NCBI RefSeq assembly: GCF_003096595.1
Contig: NZ_QEKO01000001.1
Span: 1,302,001-1,366,000 of the forward strand
Source: Pusillimonas noertemannii
Lineage (GTDB): Bacteria; Pseudomonadota; Gammaproteobacteria; Burkholderiales; Burkholderiaceae_B
DNA length: 64,000 bases
Direction of reading: 5' to 3'
Made by a program: the position numbers and the translations under genes. Positions 9,219 through 18,094 of this stretch are shown here, piece by piece (positions within the stretch are counted from its first letter, which is position 1; every line of letters starts with the position of its first letter). Under the pieces are notes generated by a model that was given only the letters and a program-made list of their open reading frames with translations, ran no database searches and was not told where the DNA came from.

Positions 9219-9296
9219 TCGCTTTCCTGCGCGAGGATGATCTCACAGGTTCAAAGGGACTGTCTCAGCCGCGGTGAAACGCGGCACCCCTAGCGA
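9219..9296 (-). promoter_or_regulatory. TPP riboswitch (THI box)
   Basis: Read on the minus strand, this stretch has the TPP aptamer signatures in order: an AGGGGTGCC start, GGCTGAGA, then CCCTTTGAACCTG, a short TGAG/CTCG hairpin, and GCGCAGGAAAGC. The ends TCGCT (9296-9292) and AGCGA (9223-9219) can pair as helix P1. It ends 46 bases before the ATG at 9173 and 82 before that at 9137. Binding of thiamine pyrophosphate is expected to switch off the permease gene. A GC-rich hairpin region between 9180 and 9218 could be the expression platform. Confidence 0.9.
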
Positions 9297-9378
9297 ATGC
9301 TTGGATGAATCAGCGCCGATTGTACCGAGTTTGCCGTTGGAAGGCCATGGGTCGGTGCAGGGGGCGGTATGGAAGAGC

Positions 9379-9792
9379 CTAGTCGAACTTGACGATGTTG
9401 AAGGCCAGGCGGCCCTGGTCGTCGCGCGAGACTTCGTAGCCCAGGTGCTCGTGGATGCGGTTGTCGTCGTGGAAGGTCAGGATGACGGGCTTGACCTGCT
9501 CGAGTTCGGCTTCGGTGACATAGACCGAATTGCAGATGATGACTTCGTCGCCGCGCTGGCAGGTGCGGGCCGCCGCGCCGTTCAGGATGCAGCAGCGCGA
9601 GCCGCGCTCGCCGTAGATGACGTAGGTGCTGATGCGGGCGCCCGAGGCCTTGTTCCAGATGTCGACGAACTCCATGGGCAGGATGCCCGCGGCTTCGCAG
9701 TGGTCGGGGTCCAGCGTGATGGAACCATGGTAGTTGAGGTCGGCGCCGGTGACCCGGATGCCGTGGAGCTTGCCCCGTACGACTTTTCTCAC
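9379..9792 (-). CDS. panD: Aspartate 1-decarboxylase
   Basis: PanD makes beta-alanine from L-aspartate for pantothenate and coenzyme A. The 137-aa proenzyme shows the self-cleavage site YHGS (Gly23-Ser24), which yields the pyruvoyl cofactor, plus the nearby K8 and H10, the ISTYVIYG segment and the ILNGAAAR segment of the active site. It is slightly longer than the usual 126 residues through its C-terminus ([10 protein letters not shown]). The start is GTG at 9792. The gene is divergent from the SulP gene, and no other pantothenate gene is nearby. Confidence 0.92.
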   Translation of the reverse strand: MRKVVRGKLHGIRVTGADLNYHGSITLDPDHCEAAGILPMEFVDIWNKASGARISTYVIYGERGSRCCILNGAAARTCQRGDEVIICNSVYVTEAELEQVKPVILTFHDDNRIHEHLGYEVSRDDQGRLAFNIVKFD

Positions 9793-9862
9793 GATGATCT
9801 CAGAAAATGAATGCAGCCGTTATTGTAGTTATTTTTAGGGGAAGGCCAGACATGTGCGCCAT

Positions 9863-9870
9863 ATTATAAT
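9863..9870. promoter_or_regulatory. Overlapping divergent -10 candidates between panD and the SulP gene
   Basis: The ATTATAAT core contains TATAAT on the plus strand (9865-9870) and also TATAAT on the minus strand (9868-9863). It sits in the 111-base gap between two divergent genes. No good -35 box is found at 17 bases in either direction, so this is only a candidate shared promoter. Confidence 0.35.
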
Positions 9871-9903
9871 CATCAGCACATCGTATGGAACTCGACGGAC
9901 ATC

Positions 9904-11565
9904 ATGATTGCTCTTCTGGAAGCGCATCGCGCGGGCTTGCTGGGCGCAAGGCACTGGACGGCCAACATCGTGGCCGGGGTCATTGTGGGCGTGGTGGCGC
10001 TGCCCCTGGCCATGGCCTTTGCCATCGCCTCGGGGGTCAAGCCCGAACAGGGCCTTTATACGGCCATCGTCGCCGGCCTGGCGGTTTCACTGCTGGGCGG
10101 CAGCCGAGTGCAGATCGCCGGACCCACGGGCGCCTTCATCGTCATCCTTTCTGGCATCGTGGCCCAGCATGGCGTGCAGGGCCTGCAGATCGCCACTTTC
10201 ATGGCGGGCGTCATCCTGCTTCTGTTCGGCCTGGCCAGGCTGGGCGGGGTCATCAAGTTCATCCCGCGTCCGGTGATCATCGGCTTTACCAGCGGCATCG
10301 GCGTCATCATCTGGGTGGGGCAATGGAAGGATTTCTTCGGGCTGGCGGCGACGCCCGTCGGCCATTTCCACCAGAAGCTCTGGACTCTCATCCAGGCGCT
10401 TCCCTCGCTGCACCTGGCCACGACGGCCATGGCCGTGCTGTCGCTGCTGCTGGTGCTGTTCTCGTCGCGCCTGCCCGGCATGCGCCGCGTGCCGGGGCCG
10501 CTGGTTGCACTGGTGCTTGCCACCATCCTGCAAGCCCTGTTCCAGTTCGAGGGCGTGGCCACCATCGGCTCGACCTTCGGCGAAATTCCCCGCGAGCTGC
10601 CGCGCATGCAGTGGCTGCCCGTTACGCCCGACCGCGTGGTAGAGCTCATCGGGCCGGCCTTTGCCATCGCCATGCTGGGGGCGATTGAATCCCTATTGTC
10701 GGCGGTGGTGGCCGACGGCATGGCCGGCACGCGGCACAATTCCAACCAAGAGCTGGTCGGCCAGGGCATTGCCAATATGGCCGCGCCGCTTTTCGGCGGC
10801 ATCGCCGCCACGGGCGCCATTGCGCGCACCGCCACCAATATCCGCAACGGCGGCAACAGCCCCATCGCGGGGGTGGCGCATTGCATCACGCTCGTGCTCA
10901 TCATTCTGGCGCTGGCGCCCTATGCGGCCAACGTGCCCCTGGCGGCGCTGGCGGCGATTCTTTTCGTGGTGGCCTGGAACATGAGCGAGGCCAGGCATTT
11001 CCTGCGCCTGCTGCGGCGCGCCCCGCGCGCCGACGTGGTGATCCTGCTGGTTACCTTTGGGCTGACCGTGTTTGCCGACCTGGTCGTGGCGGTCAATATC
11101 GGCGTGGTGCTGGCCATGCTGCACTTCCTGCGGCGCATGGCGGGCAGCGTGGCGGTATCGCGGCAAAACGGCTCGTCGCTGGAGCAGGAGCTTGCCGGCT
11201 TGCTGCAGGCGCATGGCCTTGCGCGGCTGCCCGACGACATCATGATCTACCAGATCGACGGCCCGCTGTTCTATGGCGCCGTCGAAGCCTTCGAGCAGGC
11301 CTTGTCGGATACGGGCGGCGTCCCGGCCGTGTTGGTGATCAGGCTGGGGCGGGTGCCCTTCATCGACGCCACCGGCCTGCGCACGCTGGAAAACCTGGTC
11401 GATGCCCAGCGCGCCAAGGAAGGAAGGGTGGTGCTGGCCGAGGCCAACGAGAGAGTCAGGCGCAAGCTGCAGCGCATGGGCCTGACCGAGAAGACCCAAG
11501 GCGCGGACCCCAGCGCCTCGCTGGAGCGGGCCGTGGGCCTGCTTATCGAGGAGCGGGGCGCTTGA
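9904..11565 (+). CDS. SulP family inorganic anion transporter with STAS domain
   Basis: This 553-aa inner-membrane transporter has about ten to twelve hydrophobic helices in the first 420 residues, opening with the SulP pattern of AMAFAIASGVKPEQGLYTA. A cytoplasmic STAS domain follows (about 445-553) with VLVIRLGRVPFIDATGLRTL, the segment corresponding to the phospho-acceptor loop of anti-sigma-factor antagonists. The family moves sulfate, bicarbonate or dicarboxylates; the substrate is not deducible here. The start is the ATG at 9904 with only a weak ribosome site. The 3' end overlaps the convergent small gene at 11543-11746 by 23 bases. No carbonic anhydrase or sulfur-assimilation gene is adjacent. 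Confidence 0.92.
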   Translation: MIALLEAHRAGLLGARHWTANIVAGVIVGVVALPLAMAFAIASGVKPEQGLYTAIVAGLAVSLLGGSRVQIAGPTGAFIVILSGIVAQHGVQGLQIATFMAGVILLLFGLARLGGVIKFIPRPVIIGFTSGIGVIIWVGQWKDFFGLAATPVGHFHQKLWTLIQALPSLHLATTAMAVLSLLLVLFSSRLPGMRRVPGPLVALVLATILQALFQFEGVATIGSTFGEIPRELPRMQWLPVTPDRVVELIGPAFAIAMLGAIESLLSAVVADGMAGTRHNSNQELVGQGIANMAAPLFGGIAATGAIARTATNIRNGGNSPIAGVAHCITLVLIILALAPYAANVPLAALAAILFVVAWNMSEARHFLRLLRRAPRADVVILLVTFGLTVFADLVVAVNIGVVLAMLHFLRRMAGSVAVSRQNGSSLEQELAGLLQAHGLARLPDDIMIYQIDGPLFYGAVEAFEQALSDTGGVPAVLVIRLGRVPFIDATGLRTLENLVDAQRAKEGRVVLAEANERVRRKLQRMGLTEKTQGADPSASLERAVGLLIEERGA

Positions 11566-11746
11566 GTTTCGGGTTGTCCAGGGCGCCCTGGGCGCCGTAG
11601 CTGACGCCGTGCTGCCCCAGGTAGTCGCGTATCAGCTGGCGGACCACTTGCGAAGTGGTCAGGTCCTGGCTTGCACAGAGCTGTTCGAACGCTTTTTTCT
11701 TGCGCGGATCGATCAGGACGGTAAGGCGTGCGGTCTTGTTTTCCAT
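11543..11746 (-). CDS. Small ribbon-helix-helix domain protein
   Basis: The 67-aa protein has a pattern compatible with a CopG/Arc-like ribbon-helix-helix fold: a beta strand TARLTVLID, a basic first helix (PRKKKAFEQLCAS), then LTTSQVVRQLIRDYL as the second helix. Residues 48-67 are a Pro/Arg/Lys-rich tail. Proteins of this size are DNA-binding repressors or antitoxins. No toxin gene partners it; the neighbour on the same strand is a TM2 membrane protein. It runs convergent to, and overlaps, the end of the SulP gene. The start is the ATG at 11746. The function is inferred from fold only. Confidence 0.7.
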   Translation of the reverse strand: MENKTARLTVLIDPRKKKAFEQLCASQDLTTSQVVRQLIRDYLGQHGVSYGAQGALDNPKLKRPAPR

Positions 11747-11777
11747 GGCAGTGCAGGAGCAATGATGTGCATATTGC

Positions 11778-12251
11778 CTATCGGCGGACGACGGGTACGA
11801 TGAAGTCCTCGTCCGTCATGAACAGGTAGCGCGCGGCGTCGATCAGGGCCAAGGCCACCACCAGCGGCGGGAACACGTACAGGATGATCAGGTACACAAT
11901 GCCCCAGCCTATCTGGCCCAGGTAGAAGCGGTGCGCGCCCAACCAGCCCAGAAAGATGGCCAGCACGATGGCGATCTTGCGGGGGCTGTAGCGGCGGCCC
12001 AGCTCGCTGTCCCTGTTCTTGATGAGCCAATAGCTGATGGGCACGGTAAGCGCCAGGGCGATGAGGATCTTGCCGCTGTGGCGCAGTACGTAGTCGTGGG
12101 CCGCGTAGTACAGGTCGGCGAAATTGTGGAACACGATGCCCGTGAGGTAGCTGAACCAGGCCAGGGCCTGGTGGACGATGGCTTCGCCAAAGGTCAGGGC
12201 GACCAGGACAATCAGGAATACGGCTATGATCAGGGCGATTCTATTCAGCAT
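11778..12251 (-). CDS. TM2 domain-containing membrane protein
   Basis: The protein is 157 aa with an N-terminal hydrophobic helix (residues 4-25), a second segment near ILIALALTVPISYWL, and a C-terminal TM2 domain with the typical LGWLGAHRFYLGQ motif between two membrane helices. TM2 proteins are small membrane proteins of unknown function. The end, DEDFIVPVVRR, is polar and probably cytoplasmic. It lies upstream of the ribbon-helix-helix gene on the same strand, 31 bases apart, so the two may be co-transcribed. Confidence 0.8.
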   Translation of the reverse strand: MLNRIALIIAVFLIVLVALTFGEAIVHQALAWFSYLTGIVFHNFADLYYAAHDYVLRHSGKILIALALTVPISYWLIKNRDSELGRRYSPRKIAIVLAIFLGWLGAHRFYLGQIGWGIVYLIILYVFPPLVVALALIDAARYLFMTDEDFIVPVVRR

Positions 12252-12362
12252 GGCATCTGGGTAATTGCGGGCGACGCTTCAAGTATACGTGCATCAACCG
12301 CCGTTGCTGTGGCCGCTGGGGCAGCCGTGGTGGCCAACGGCCCCGGCGGCACATGGGGCCAG

Positions 12363-13511
12363 CTATGCGTCGCGCCGCCCAAGCCGCCAGAGCGTCGTCA
12401 CTTCGGCGCTGCGCGCGTCATGCAGGGGGTCGGACAGGTCCAGGGCCTTGGGATGCTTGGGCCGCGCATCGAGCCTGCCCAGCACCTTGAGGCCGCCCGC
12501 CTCGATGGCCTGGGGCAGGAAGCCGGGATCGCGCAGCCCCAGGTGTTCGGCCAGGTCTGACAGAATCAGCCAACCCTCGCCTCCGGGCAACAGGTGCTGG
12601 CCCAGCCCGCTCAGAAAGCCGGCGAGCATGCGGTTGTCGGGATCGTAGATGGCTGTCTCGATGGACGAGGTGGGGCGGGCAGGCAGCCAGGGCGGGTTGC
12701 ATACGATAAGACCGCATCGGCCTTCGGGGAACAGGTCGGTCCGCTCCAGCGCGACGCGGTCGGCCAGGCCCAGGCGCTCGATGTTTTCACGCGCGCAGGC
12801 CAGCGCCCGTTCGTCCACGTCGGTGGCGACGACGTGCTGGATTCCCCGCTGCGCAAGCACGGCGGCCAGCACGCCGCTGCCCGTGCCGATGTCGAAGGCC
12901 AGCCGTGTATCGGGCAAGGGGGCGTTGGCGACCAGGTCGATGTATTCGCCGCGTATAGGAGAGAACACGCCGTAATGGACATGGATGCTTTGCTCGAGTG
13001 CGGGAATGATGACGCCCTTGCGCCGCCATTCGGCCGCGCCCAGTATGCCTTGCAGCACGCGCAGCGGCAGCAGGGCCGCTTCGTCGATTTCGCCCAGCAC
13101 TGCATGGCACGCGGCCTGCACGTCGGGCGCGCGGCGAAGCGGAATCTGCAGGCCGGGATCCAGGGGTAGCAATAGCGAGCCCAGCAGCCGGGCGCGGCGC
13201 GACTGCGCCAGGCGATGCTGGTTGAAGGCCTGCTGGGGCGTCACGGAGGCCTTGCTGCGCTTTTTCTTGTCGACGCGGCGTGCCAGGGCGTCGAGCAGTT
13301 GGCGGGCGTTGTGGAAATCGCCCCGCCACAGCATGTGGCTGCCCTGGTTGGCCAGCTGGAAGGCCTGGTCGGCGGTAAGGGTGTCGTCCACCACGACGAT
13401 GCGCCGGGGTGCATTGCCCGCATGTTCGCCCAGCCACAAGGCGGTGCGCGGTTCGCCGTTCTCCGTCCAGGGCACGTGAAGACGAGGGGCTGGGCAAGGC
13501 TGGGTCTGCAT
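12363..13511 (-). CDS. Class I SAM-dependent methyltransferase
   Basis: The protein is 382 aa from the ATG at 13511; a longer frame to 13604 exists. Motif I is FDIGTGSGVL (residues 206-215), followed by an acidic ATDVDERAL segment that binds the ribose of S-adenosylmethionine. NPPW (272-275) is the substrate-amine motif of N-methyltransferases such as PrmC, RlmG and TrmN6. The first 190 residues have no motif I recognise and may bind substrate. The likely target is an amine on RNA, DNA or protein, but which one cannot be decided. It lies 80 bases downstream of glpK on the same strand and is not obviously related to it. Confidence 0.82.
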   Translation of the reverse strand: MQTQPCPAPRLHVPWTENGEPRTALWLGEHAGNAPRRIVVVDDTLTADQAFQLANQGSHMLWRGDFHNARQLLDALARRVDKKKRSKASVTPQQAFNQHRLAQSRRARLLGSLLLPLDPGLQIPLRRAPDVQAACHAVLGEIDEAALLPLRVLQGILGAAEWRRKGVIIPALEQSIHVHYGVFSPIRGEYIDLVANAPLPDTRLAFDIGTGSGVLAAVLAQRGIQHVVATDVDERALACARENIERLGLADRVALERTDLFPEGRCGLIVCNPPWLPARPTSSIETAIYDPDNRMLAGFLSGLGQHLLPGGEGWLILSDLAEHLGLRDPGFLPQAIEAGGLKVLGRLDARPKHPKALDLSDPLHDARSAEVTTLWRLGRRDA

Positions 13512-13591
13512 GGAACAAGGGGCCGTGACGAAACAAGCGTGATTGTATGGGAAGGCCGGGGTTTGTGCGCGGTTCGGCGAGATGGCCTTGC

Positions 13592-15085
13592 CTACGGCAC
13601 GCATGTCTGGCGCACGGCGTGTTCCCAGCGTTGCATGTGCTCGGCGGCCTCTTTGCGGTCGAGCCGGGGCGTAAAGGTTTTATCGGCGCGCCACAGGCGC
13701 TTCAGCGCGCCGAGATCGGCATGCACCCCGCTGGCCAGGCCGGCCAGCGAAGCGGCGCCCAGGGCCGTGGTTTCAATGACTTCGGGACGCACTACCGGAA
13801 GACCCAGCAGGTCGGCCTGGAATTGCATGAGCAGATCGTTGGCGCTGGCGCCGCCGTCGACGCGCACTTCGGACAGCGGCGCCGAACCCGCGGCGGCCGC
13901 GTCGCGGTCCATGGCGCGCAGAAGCGCAGTGCTTTGGAAGGCAATGCTTTCGAGCGCGGCGCGCGCGATGTGCGCCATGGTGGTGCCGCGCGTCAGGCCC
14001 GTGATGGTGCCGCGCGCATCGGGTTGCCAGTAGGGGGCCCCCAGGCCGGTGAAGGCGGGCACCAGCACGACGCCGCCCGAGTCGGGCACGCTGTGGGCCA
14101 GGGCTTCGATTTGCGGGCTTTTCTCGAAGGCGTGCAGCCCGTCGCGCAGCCATTGCACCACGGCTCCTCCGACGAATACGCTGCCTTCCAGTGCATAGTG
14201 GCGCGCGTCGCCGGCCTGGGCGGTCGGCGTGGTGATGAGGCCGTTCTGCGAAACCTGAAAGCGCCGGCCCGTATGCATGAGGGCGAAGCAGCCCGTGCCG
14301 TAGGTGTTCTTGGCCATGCCGTCGTCGAAGCAGGCCTGGCCGAACAGGGCGGCCTGCTGGTCTCCGGCCACGCCGCATATGGGAATGGACCGGCCCAGCA
14401 GCGAGGCGTCGGTGGCTCCGAAGTGCCCGCAGGAAGGCAGTACTTCGGGCAGCAGGCTGGGGGGAATGTTCAGGGCGTCGAGCAGTTCGCCGTCCCATTG
14501 GCCCTCGCGCACATTGAAGAGCATGGTGCGCGAGGCGTTGGTGATGTCGGTGGCATGCACCTTGCCGCCCGTCAGCCGCCAGATCAGCCAGCTGTCTACA
14601 GTGCCGAAGGCCAGCTTGCCCGCCTGCGCCAGGGCGCGGGCATCGGGTGTTTCATCCAGCATCCATTGCAGCTTGGTGGCCGAAAAATAGGCGTCGATGC
14701 GCAAGCCTGTTTTCTCGAGTATGAGCGCTTCGAGCCCTTGTTCGCGCAGACGTGCGCACAGGGGTTCGGTGCGGCGGTCTTGCCAGACGATGGCGTTGCA
14801 AAGGGGTTCGCCGGTGTCGCGATGCCACAGCACCGTGGTTTCGCGCTGGTTGGTAATGCCCAGGGCGTGGATGCCTTCGGCGCCGGCGCCGGATTCTTCG
14901 ATTGCTTCGCGCGCGGTCTGCAACTGGGTCTGCCAGAGATCGGCCGGATCGTGCTCGACCCAGCCCGAGCGCGGGAAGATCTGGCGAATCTCCTTCTGGG
15001 CGCTGGCCACGATGCGGCCCTGGTGGTCGAAGACGATGCTGCGGGAGCTGGAAGTACCCTGGTCCAGGGCAAGAATGTAGGGCAT
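13592..15085 (-). CDS. glpK: Glycerol kinase
   Basis: GlpK phosphorylates glycerol to sn-glycerol 3-phosphate in the cytoplasm. The 497-aa length matches the family (about 500). The FGGY-kinase phosphate-1 motif DQGTSSS is at residues 8-14, with [12 protein letters not shown] and TNQRETTV further on, and the C-terminal [19 protein letters not shown] signature. The start at 15085 was chosen because the family begins with a strand directly before DQGTSSS; the open frame runs further upstream but without homology. It is divergent from glpD, sharing a 167-base control region with repeated GTTACGCT boxes. No glycerol facilitator or glpR is seen nearby. Confidence 0.96.
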   Translation of the reverse strand: MPYILALDQGTSSSRSIVFDHQGRIVASAQKEIRQIFPRSGWVEHDPADLWQTQLQTAREAIEESGAGAEGIHALGITNQRETTVLWHRDTGEPLCNAIVWQDRRTEPLCARLREQGLEALILEKTGLRIDAYFSATKLQWMLDETPDARALAQAGKLAFGTVDSWLIWRLTGGKVHATDITNASRTMLFNVREGQWDGELLDALNIPPSLLPEVLPSCGHFGATDASLLGRSIPICGVAGDQQAALFGQACFDDGMAKNTYGTGCFALMHTGRRFQVSQNGLITTPTAQAGDARHYALEGSVFVGGAVVQWLRDGLHAFEKSPQIEALAHSVPDSGGVVLVPAFTGLGAPYWQPDARGTITGLTRGTTMAHIARAALESIAFQSTALLRAMDRDAAAAGSAPLSEVRVDGGASANDLLMQFQADLLGLPVVRPEVIETTALGAASLAGLASGVHADLGALKRLWRADKTFTPRLDRKEAAEHMQRWEHAVRQTCVP

Positions 15086-15088
15086 GGC

Positions 15089-15157
15089 GTTACGCTGGCA
15101 ATATTGTTGTGGGCGTCGTGACGGCTCCAGCGTAACCCGGCTTTGGGATGTTACGCT
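15089..15157. promoter_or_regulatory. Three copies of GTTACGCT in the glpK-glpD control region
   Basis: The octamer GTTACGCT occurs at 15089-15096 and 15150-15157 on the plus strand and at 15129-15136 on the minus strand (AGCGTAAC). The second and third copies form an inverted pair with starts 21 bases apart, about two helical turns. The first lies just before the glpK start codon. This suits a regulator that binds several half-sites and could act on both divergent genes. A GlpR-type (DeoR family) repressor is a guess. Confidence 0.45.
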
Positions 15158-15252
15158 AGGACGGCGCATGCGGCCGGCGGGCATCGGGCCTGCCGGCGCC
15201 GCGTTGCGACGGGCCGCATGGCAAGGGCGGCATTCAACGGGCGGACTCAGAT

Positions 15253-16923
15253 ATGGCGGCATCCTCCATTACGGCTTCCGGAGCGTCTCATAGCGGGCCA
15301 TCCGATCGCACGCCATCCGATGCGGGCGCGAGCAGGGCGTCCATGCTGGACCGCCTGGAGGCCGGGCCCTTCGACCTGGTGGTGGTCGGTGGCGGGGCCA
15401 CGGGCCTGGGTGTGGCGCTCGATGCGGCCTTGCGCGGGCTGAAGGTTGCGCTGCTCGAATCCCATGATTTCGCCAAGGGCACCTCGTCCCGGGCCACCAA
15501 GCTCGTGCATGGCGGCGTGCGCTACCTGGCCCAGGGCCGTATCGGTCTGGTGCGCGAATCGCTGCGCGAACGCACGGCCTTGCTGCATAATGCCCCAGCG
15601 CTGGTCCGGCCCTTGCCTTTCGTCGTGCCGGCCTACCGCTTGCGGGACATTCCCTTTTATACGGCGGGCCTGGGGCTTTACGACATGCTGGCCGGCCATG
15701 ATGGCCTGGGCGCGACCCGTGTGCTGAGCCGCCGGCAGACCGAAAGCCGATTGCCCGGAATTAGGCCGCAGGGCCTGGTCGGAGGCGTCGAGTATTGGGA
15801 CGCGCAGTTTGACGACGCGAGGCTGGCCGTGGCTCTGGCGCGCTCGGCCGAGGCGGCCGGAGCCGTGATGCTCAATTATGTGCGCGTGACGGGCCTTGTG
15901 CATGAGCTGGGCAAGGTGACGGGGCTGCGGGCTGAAGACACAGAAACGGGGCGCGGCTTTCTGCTGCGATCGCGCTGCGTGATCAATGCCACGGGAGTAT
16001 GGTCCGACGAACTTCGGCATGTGGATGCCCGCAGTTCGAAGCGGCCCGTGCGCAAACTTATCAGGGCGAGCCGCGGCACGCATCTGGCGGTCGACCGGGC
16101 CTTCCTGCCATCCGACCGCGCCCTGCTGGTGCCGCGCACGGCCGACAAGCGCGTGCTGTTCGCCGTGCCCTGGCTGGGCAAAGTGCTGCTGGGCACCACC
16201 GATGTGGCTACCGAAGAACTGGCGCATGAGCCACGCCCGGACCCCGCCGAGATCGACTACATTCTGCGCGAGGCGGGCCGCTACTTGAGCGTACCGCCCG
16301 CGCGAAAAGACATCCGCAGCGCCTGGGCCGGGCTAAGGCCGCTGGTGGACACGGCCGCGGGCCACGGCGGACACGGGCCGGTGGCCACGCGCAGGATAAG
16401 CCGCGAACACAGCGTCGAGGTCAGCCCCACGGGGCTGGTCACCGTGGCGGGCGGAAAATGGACGACTTATCGCGCCATGGCCCAGGACACATTGCAGGCC
16501 TGCGGCCGGGCCGGCCTGCTGGCCACGCTGCCTCCCTGCCGCACACAAAACTTCATTCTTGATGCGGCGGTAGGGGAGCGGGGAGCGGGCATGCGCGAAG
16601 AGATATGGGCCAGCTCCTGGGGAAGCGATGGACGTGGCGAAGGCAACAGCGCAAGCGGCAAGGACGAGGGCCTGCCCGGCGATGACGAAGTGCTGCGTTC
16701 GGCGGGGCTGACTCCGGCCTTGGTGCGCCACGCGGCCCGATGCGAGTATGCGCGCCGGGTCGAAGACGTACTGGCCCGGCGCTCGCGCCTGCTCTTTCTC
16801 GATGCGGCGCTGGCGGCCCGGGTGGCGCCCGCCGCGGCGCGCATCCTGCAGTCGGAAACCGGACTGGATCCGGCACTGGATGACTTTCTTGGCCTTGCCC
16901 GGCGCTATGCGCTGGCCGAGTGA
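15253..16923 (+). CDS. glpD: Glycerol-3-phosphate dehydrogenase (FAD-dependent, aerobic)
   Basis: GlpD oxidises glycerol 3-phosphate to dihydroxyacetone phosphate and passes electrons to ubiquinone at the inner membrane. The protein (556 aa) has an unusually long N-terminal lead of about 35 polar residues. The FAD-binding Rossmann motif [11 protein letters not shown] follows, and then the family signatures [15 protein letters not shown] and, near the middle, [13 protein letters not shown]. The C-terminal helical domain is interrupted by a Gly/Glu/Asp-rich stretch of about 20 residues ([16 protein letters not shown]). A start further in, at [12 protein letters not shown], is possible. Divergent from glpK, with which it forms the glycerol route. 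Confidence 0.94.
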   Translation: MAASSITASGASHSGPSDRTPSDAGASRASMLDRLEAGPFDLVVVGGGATGLGVALDAALRGLKVALLESHDFAKGTSSRATKLVHGGVRYLAQGRIGLVRESLRERTALLHNAPALVRPLPFVVPAYRLRDIPFYTAGLGLYDMLAGHDGLGATRVLSRRQTESRLPGIRPQGLVGGVEYWDAQFDDARLAVALARSAEAAGAVMLNYVRVTGLVHELGKVTGLRAEDTETGRGFLLRSRCVINATGVWSDELRHVDARSSKRPVRKLIRASRGTHLAVDRAFLPSDRALLVPRTADKRVLFAVPWLGKVLLGTTDVATEELAHEPRPDPAEIDYILREAGRYLSVPPARKDIRSAWAGLRPLVDTAAGHGGHGPVATRRISREHSVEVSPTGLVTVAGGKWTTYRAMAQDTLQACGRAGLLATLPPCRTQNFILDAAVGERGAGMREEIWASSWGSDGRGEGNSASGKDEGLPGDDEVLRSAGLTPALVRHAARCEYARRVEDVLARRSRLLFLDAALAARVAPAAARILQSETGLDPALDDFLGLARRYALAE

Positions 16924-17013
16924 ACGACAAAGACAGAGAGCGCCGCCGTTGAGCGGCAGTAGAGCAGCGGGAAAGCGGAAGGGCGCTGGTCAGGGGCGGG
17001 CTCGAGCGGGCCG

Positions 17014-17526
17014 CTATTCGGCAAATAGCGTGCGCGCGCCTTCGAAACGCTGCGCAAAGTAGGGATTGGCCAGGCTGTCTATGCGGACCCGGCCGCCGCT
17101 GGAGGGCGCGTTGACGAAACGTCCTTCGCCGATATAGACGCCTACATGCGAATAGGGCCGGTTCAGGGTATTGAAGAACACCAGGTCGCCGGGGTTGAGC
17201 GTGCGTTTGGAGACGGGCCGCGCCAGCTGCGCGATCTGGGCGCTGTTATGGGGCAGCCGCAGGTCGGCGGCCGCATTCATTACATAGGCGACCAGGCCAC
17301 TGCAATCAAAGCCTTGCTGGGGATGCCCGCCGCCATAGCGATAGGGTGCATCCAGCTGGGACAATGCCACCATGGCGACTTCGCCGCGCTTGGCCGGATC
17401 GATGGAAATGGCGGAGTGGCGCGCGGCGACGCCGGTGGAAGCGGGGGGTGGGGAGCCCGGGCCGGCACATCCTGCCAGCACCAGGGCCGCGAGGACGGCC
17501 AGCGATAAAAGTGATGTGATTCGCAT
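17014..17526 (-). CDS. NlpC/P60 family lipoprotein (putative peptidoglycan endopeptidase)
   Basis: The 170-aa protein has a lipoprotein signal peptide with the lipobox VLAGC (Cys20), so it is probably anchored to a membrane facing the periplasm. The C-terminal NlpC/P60 domain contains the catalytic Cys75 in FDCSGLV and His127 in YSHVGVYIG. The third position, most often His in a FVHAP-type segment, is Asn139 here (RFVNAPSSGG). Some family members tolerate another polar residue there, so activity is likely but not certain. The family cleaves D-glutamyl-diaminopimelate bonds in peptidoglycan. It is convergent with glpD; the 90-base gap has a weak GCCGC/GCGGC hairpin near 16942-16957. Confidence 0.9.
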   Translation of the reverse strand: MRITSLLSLAVLAALVLAGCAGPGSPPPASTGVAARHSAISIDPAKRGEVAMVALSQLDAPYRYGGGHPQQGFDCSGLVAYVMNAAADLRLPHNSAQIAQLARPVSKRTLNPGDLVFFNTLNRPYSHVGVYIGEGRFVNAPSSGGRVRIDSLANPYFAQRFEGARTLFAE

Positions 17527-18094
17527 GGCAAGCCGGCGAGGTGAAAATACAACATTAAACGTGCAGAAGGCTCACGTCAATCAAGGCGGAGGGCCGCATG
17601 GTTTCAAAAACTGTCTAATTAAAGATACGTTTGTATACAATTTGAAGTAAAAATAGGGGTAAACGCTATACTTATTTTTATTGTATAAACGGTTAATTAC
17701 GTTATATTGACACAAAAATGCTGTAATTTTCGTACAAAGTTACTTTATAAATATATCTAATTACAAAGAAGTTTTGTTTAGGGCATCAGGGGCAGCAAGA
17801 GGGGAAGCACAAAATTGATAATTGTCAAAACGCCAACGCGTGGCGAAAGGTATCATTTCATCGGCATTTTGCCTGTATTTTCAGTTAAATAGCTGAAATC
17901 CGGCATTATTTCCTGATTGTTTGGCGCTTATCCAGTGTAACTCCTGGTTTCTATTCAGTAACGATACAATTCTGACGCGACATTTTCATAATTTCGGGTT
18001 AGATTTACAACCTTTGTATGCAAACGTACTGTTTCAGTTTAGGTATAAGTAGTTACATATCATTGATTTTTCCGCATTTACCAAGGAGTACATC
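17527..18094 (+). promoter_or_regulatory. AT-rich leader and control region of flhDC
   Basis: This is the longest non-coding stretch in the window and is strikingly AT-rich from about 17,600 to 18,090, against the GC-rich surroundings. No gene is visible. A 15-base inverted repeat with one mismatch lies at 17626-17640 and 18014-18028 (left arm TACGTTTGTATACAA), nearly spanning the region. A related TTGTATAAAC is at 17681, exactly 50 bases after the TTGTATACAA core at 17631. A perfect TTGACA is at 17707-17712 but has no good -10 partner. A long, AT-rich leader is what is expected for a master regulator controlled by many factors, including nucleoid proteins; these bindings are inference. Confidence 0.55.

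Noticed and set aside
7953-9293. Open frame of 446 codons on the plus strand opposite the CytX permease and riboswitch
   Set aside because: Gln/His/Gly-rich shadow of a membrane protein gene; no homology or ribosome site.
11543-12251. Toxin-antitoxin pair made of the ribbon-helix-helix and TM2 proteins
   Set aside because: TM2 proteins are not known toxins, and the order and 31-base spacing are not typical; no evidence beyond adjacency.
17707-17735. TTGACA at 17707 as the -35 of an flhDC promoter
   Set aside because: No acceptable -10 sequence 16-18 bases downstream, and the region is AT-rich enough for chance matches.
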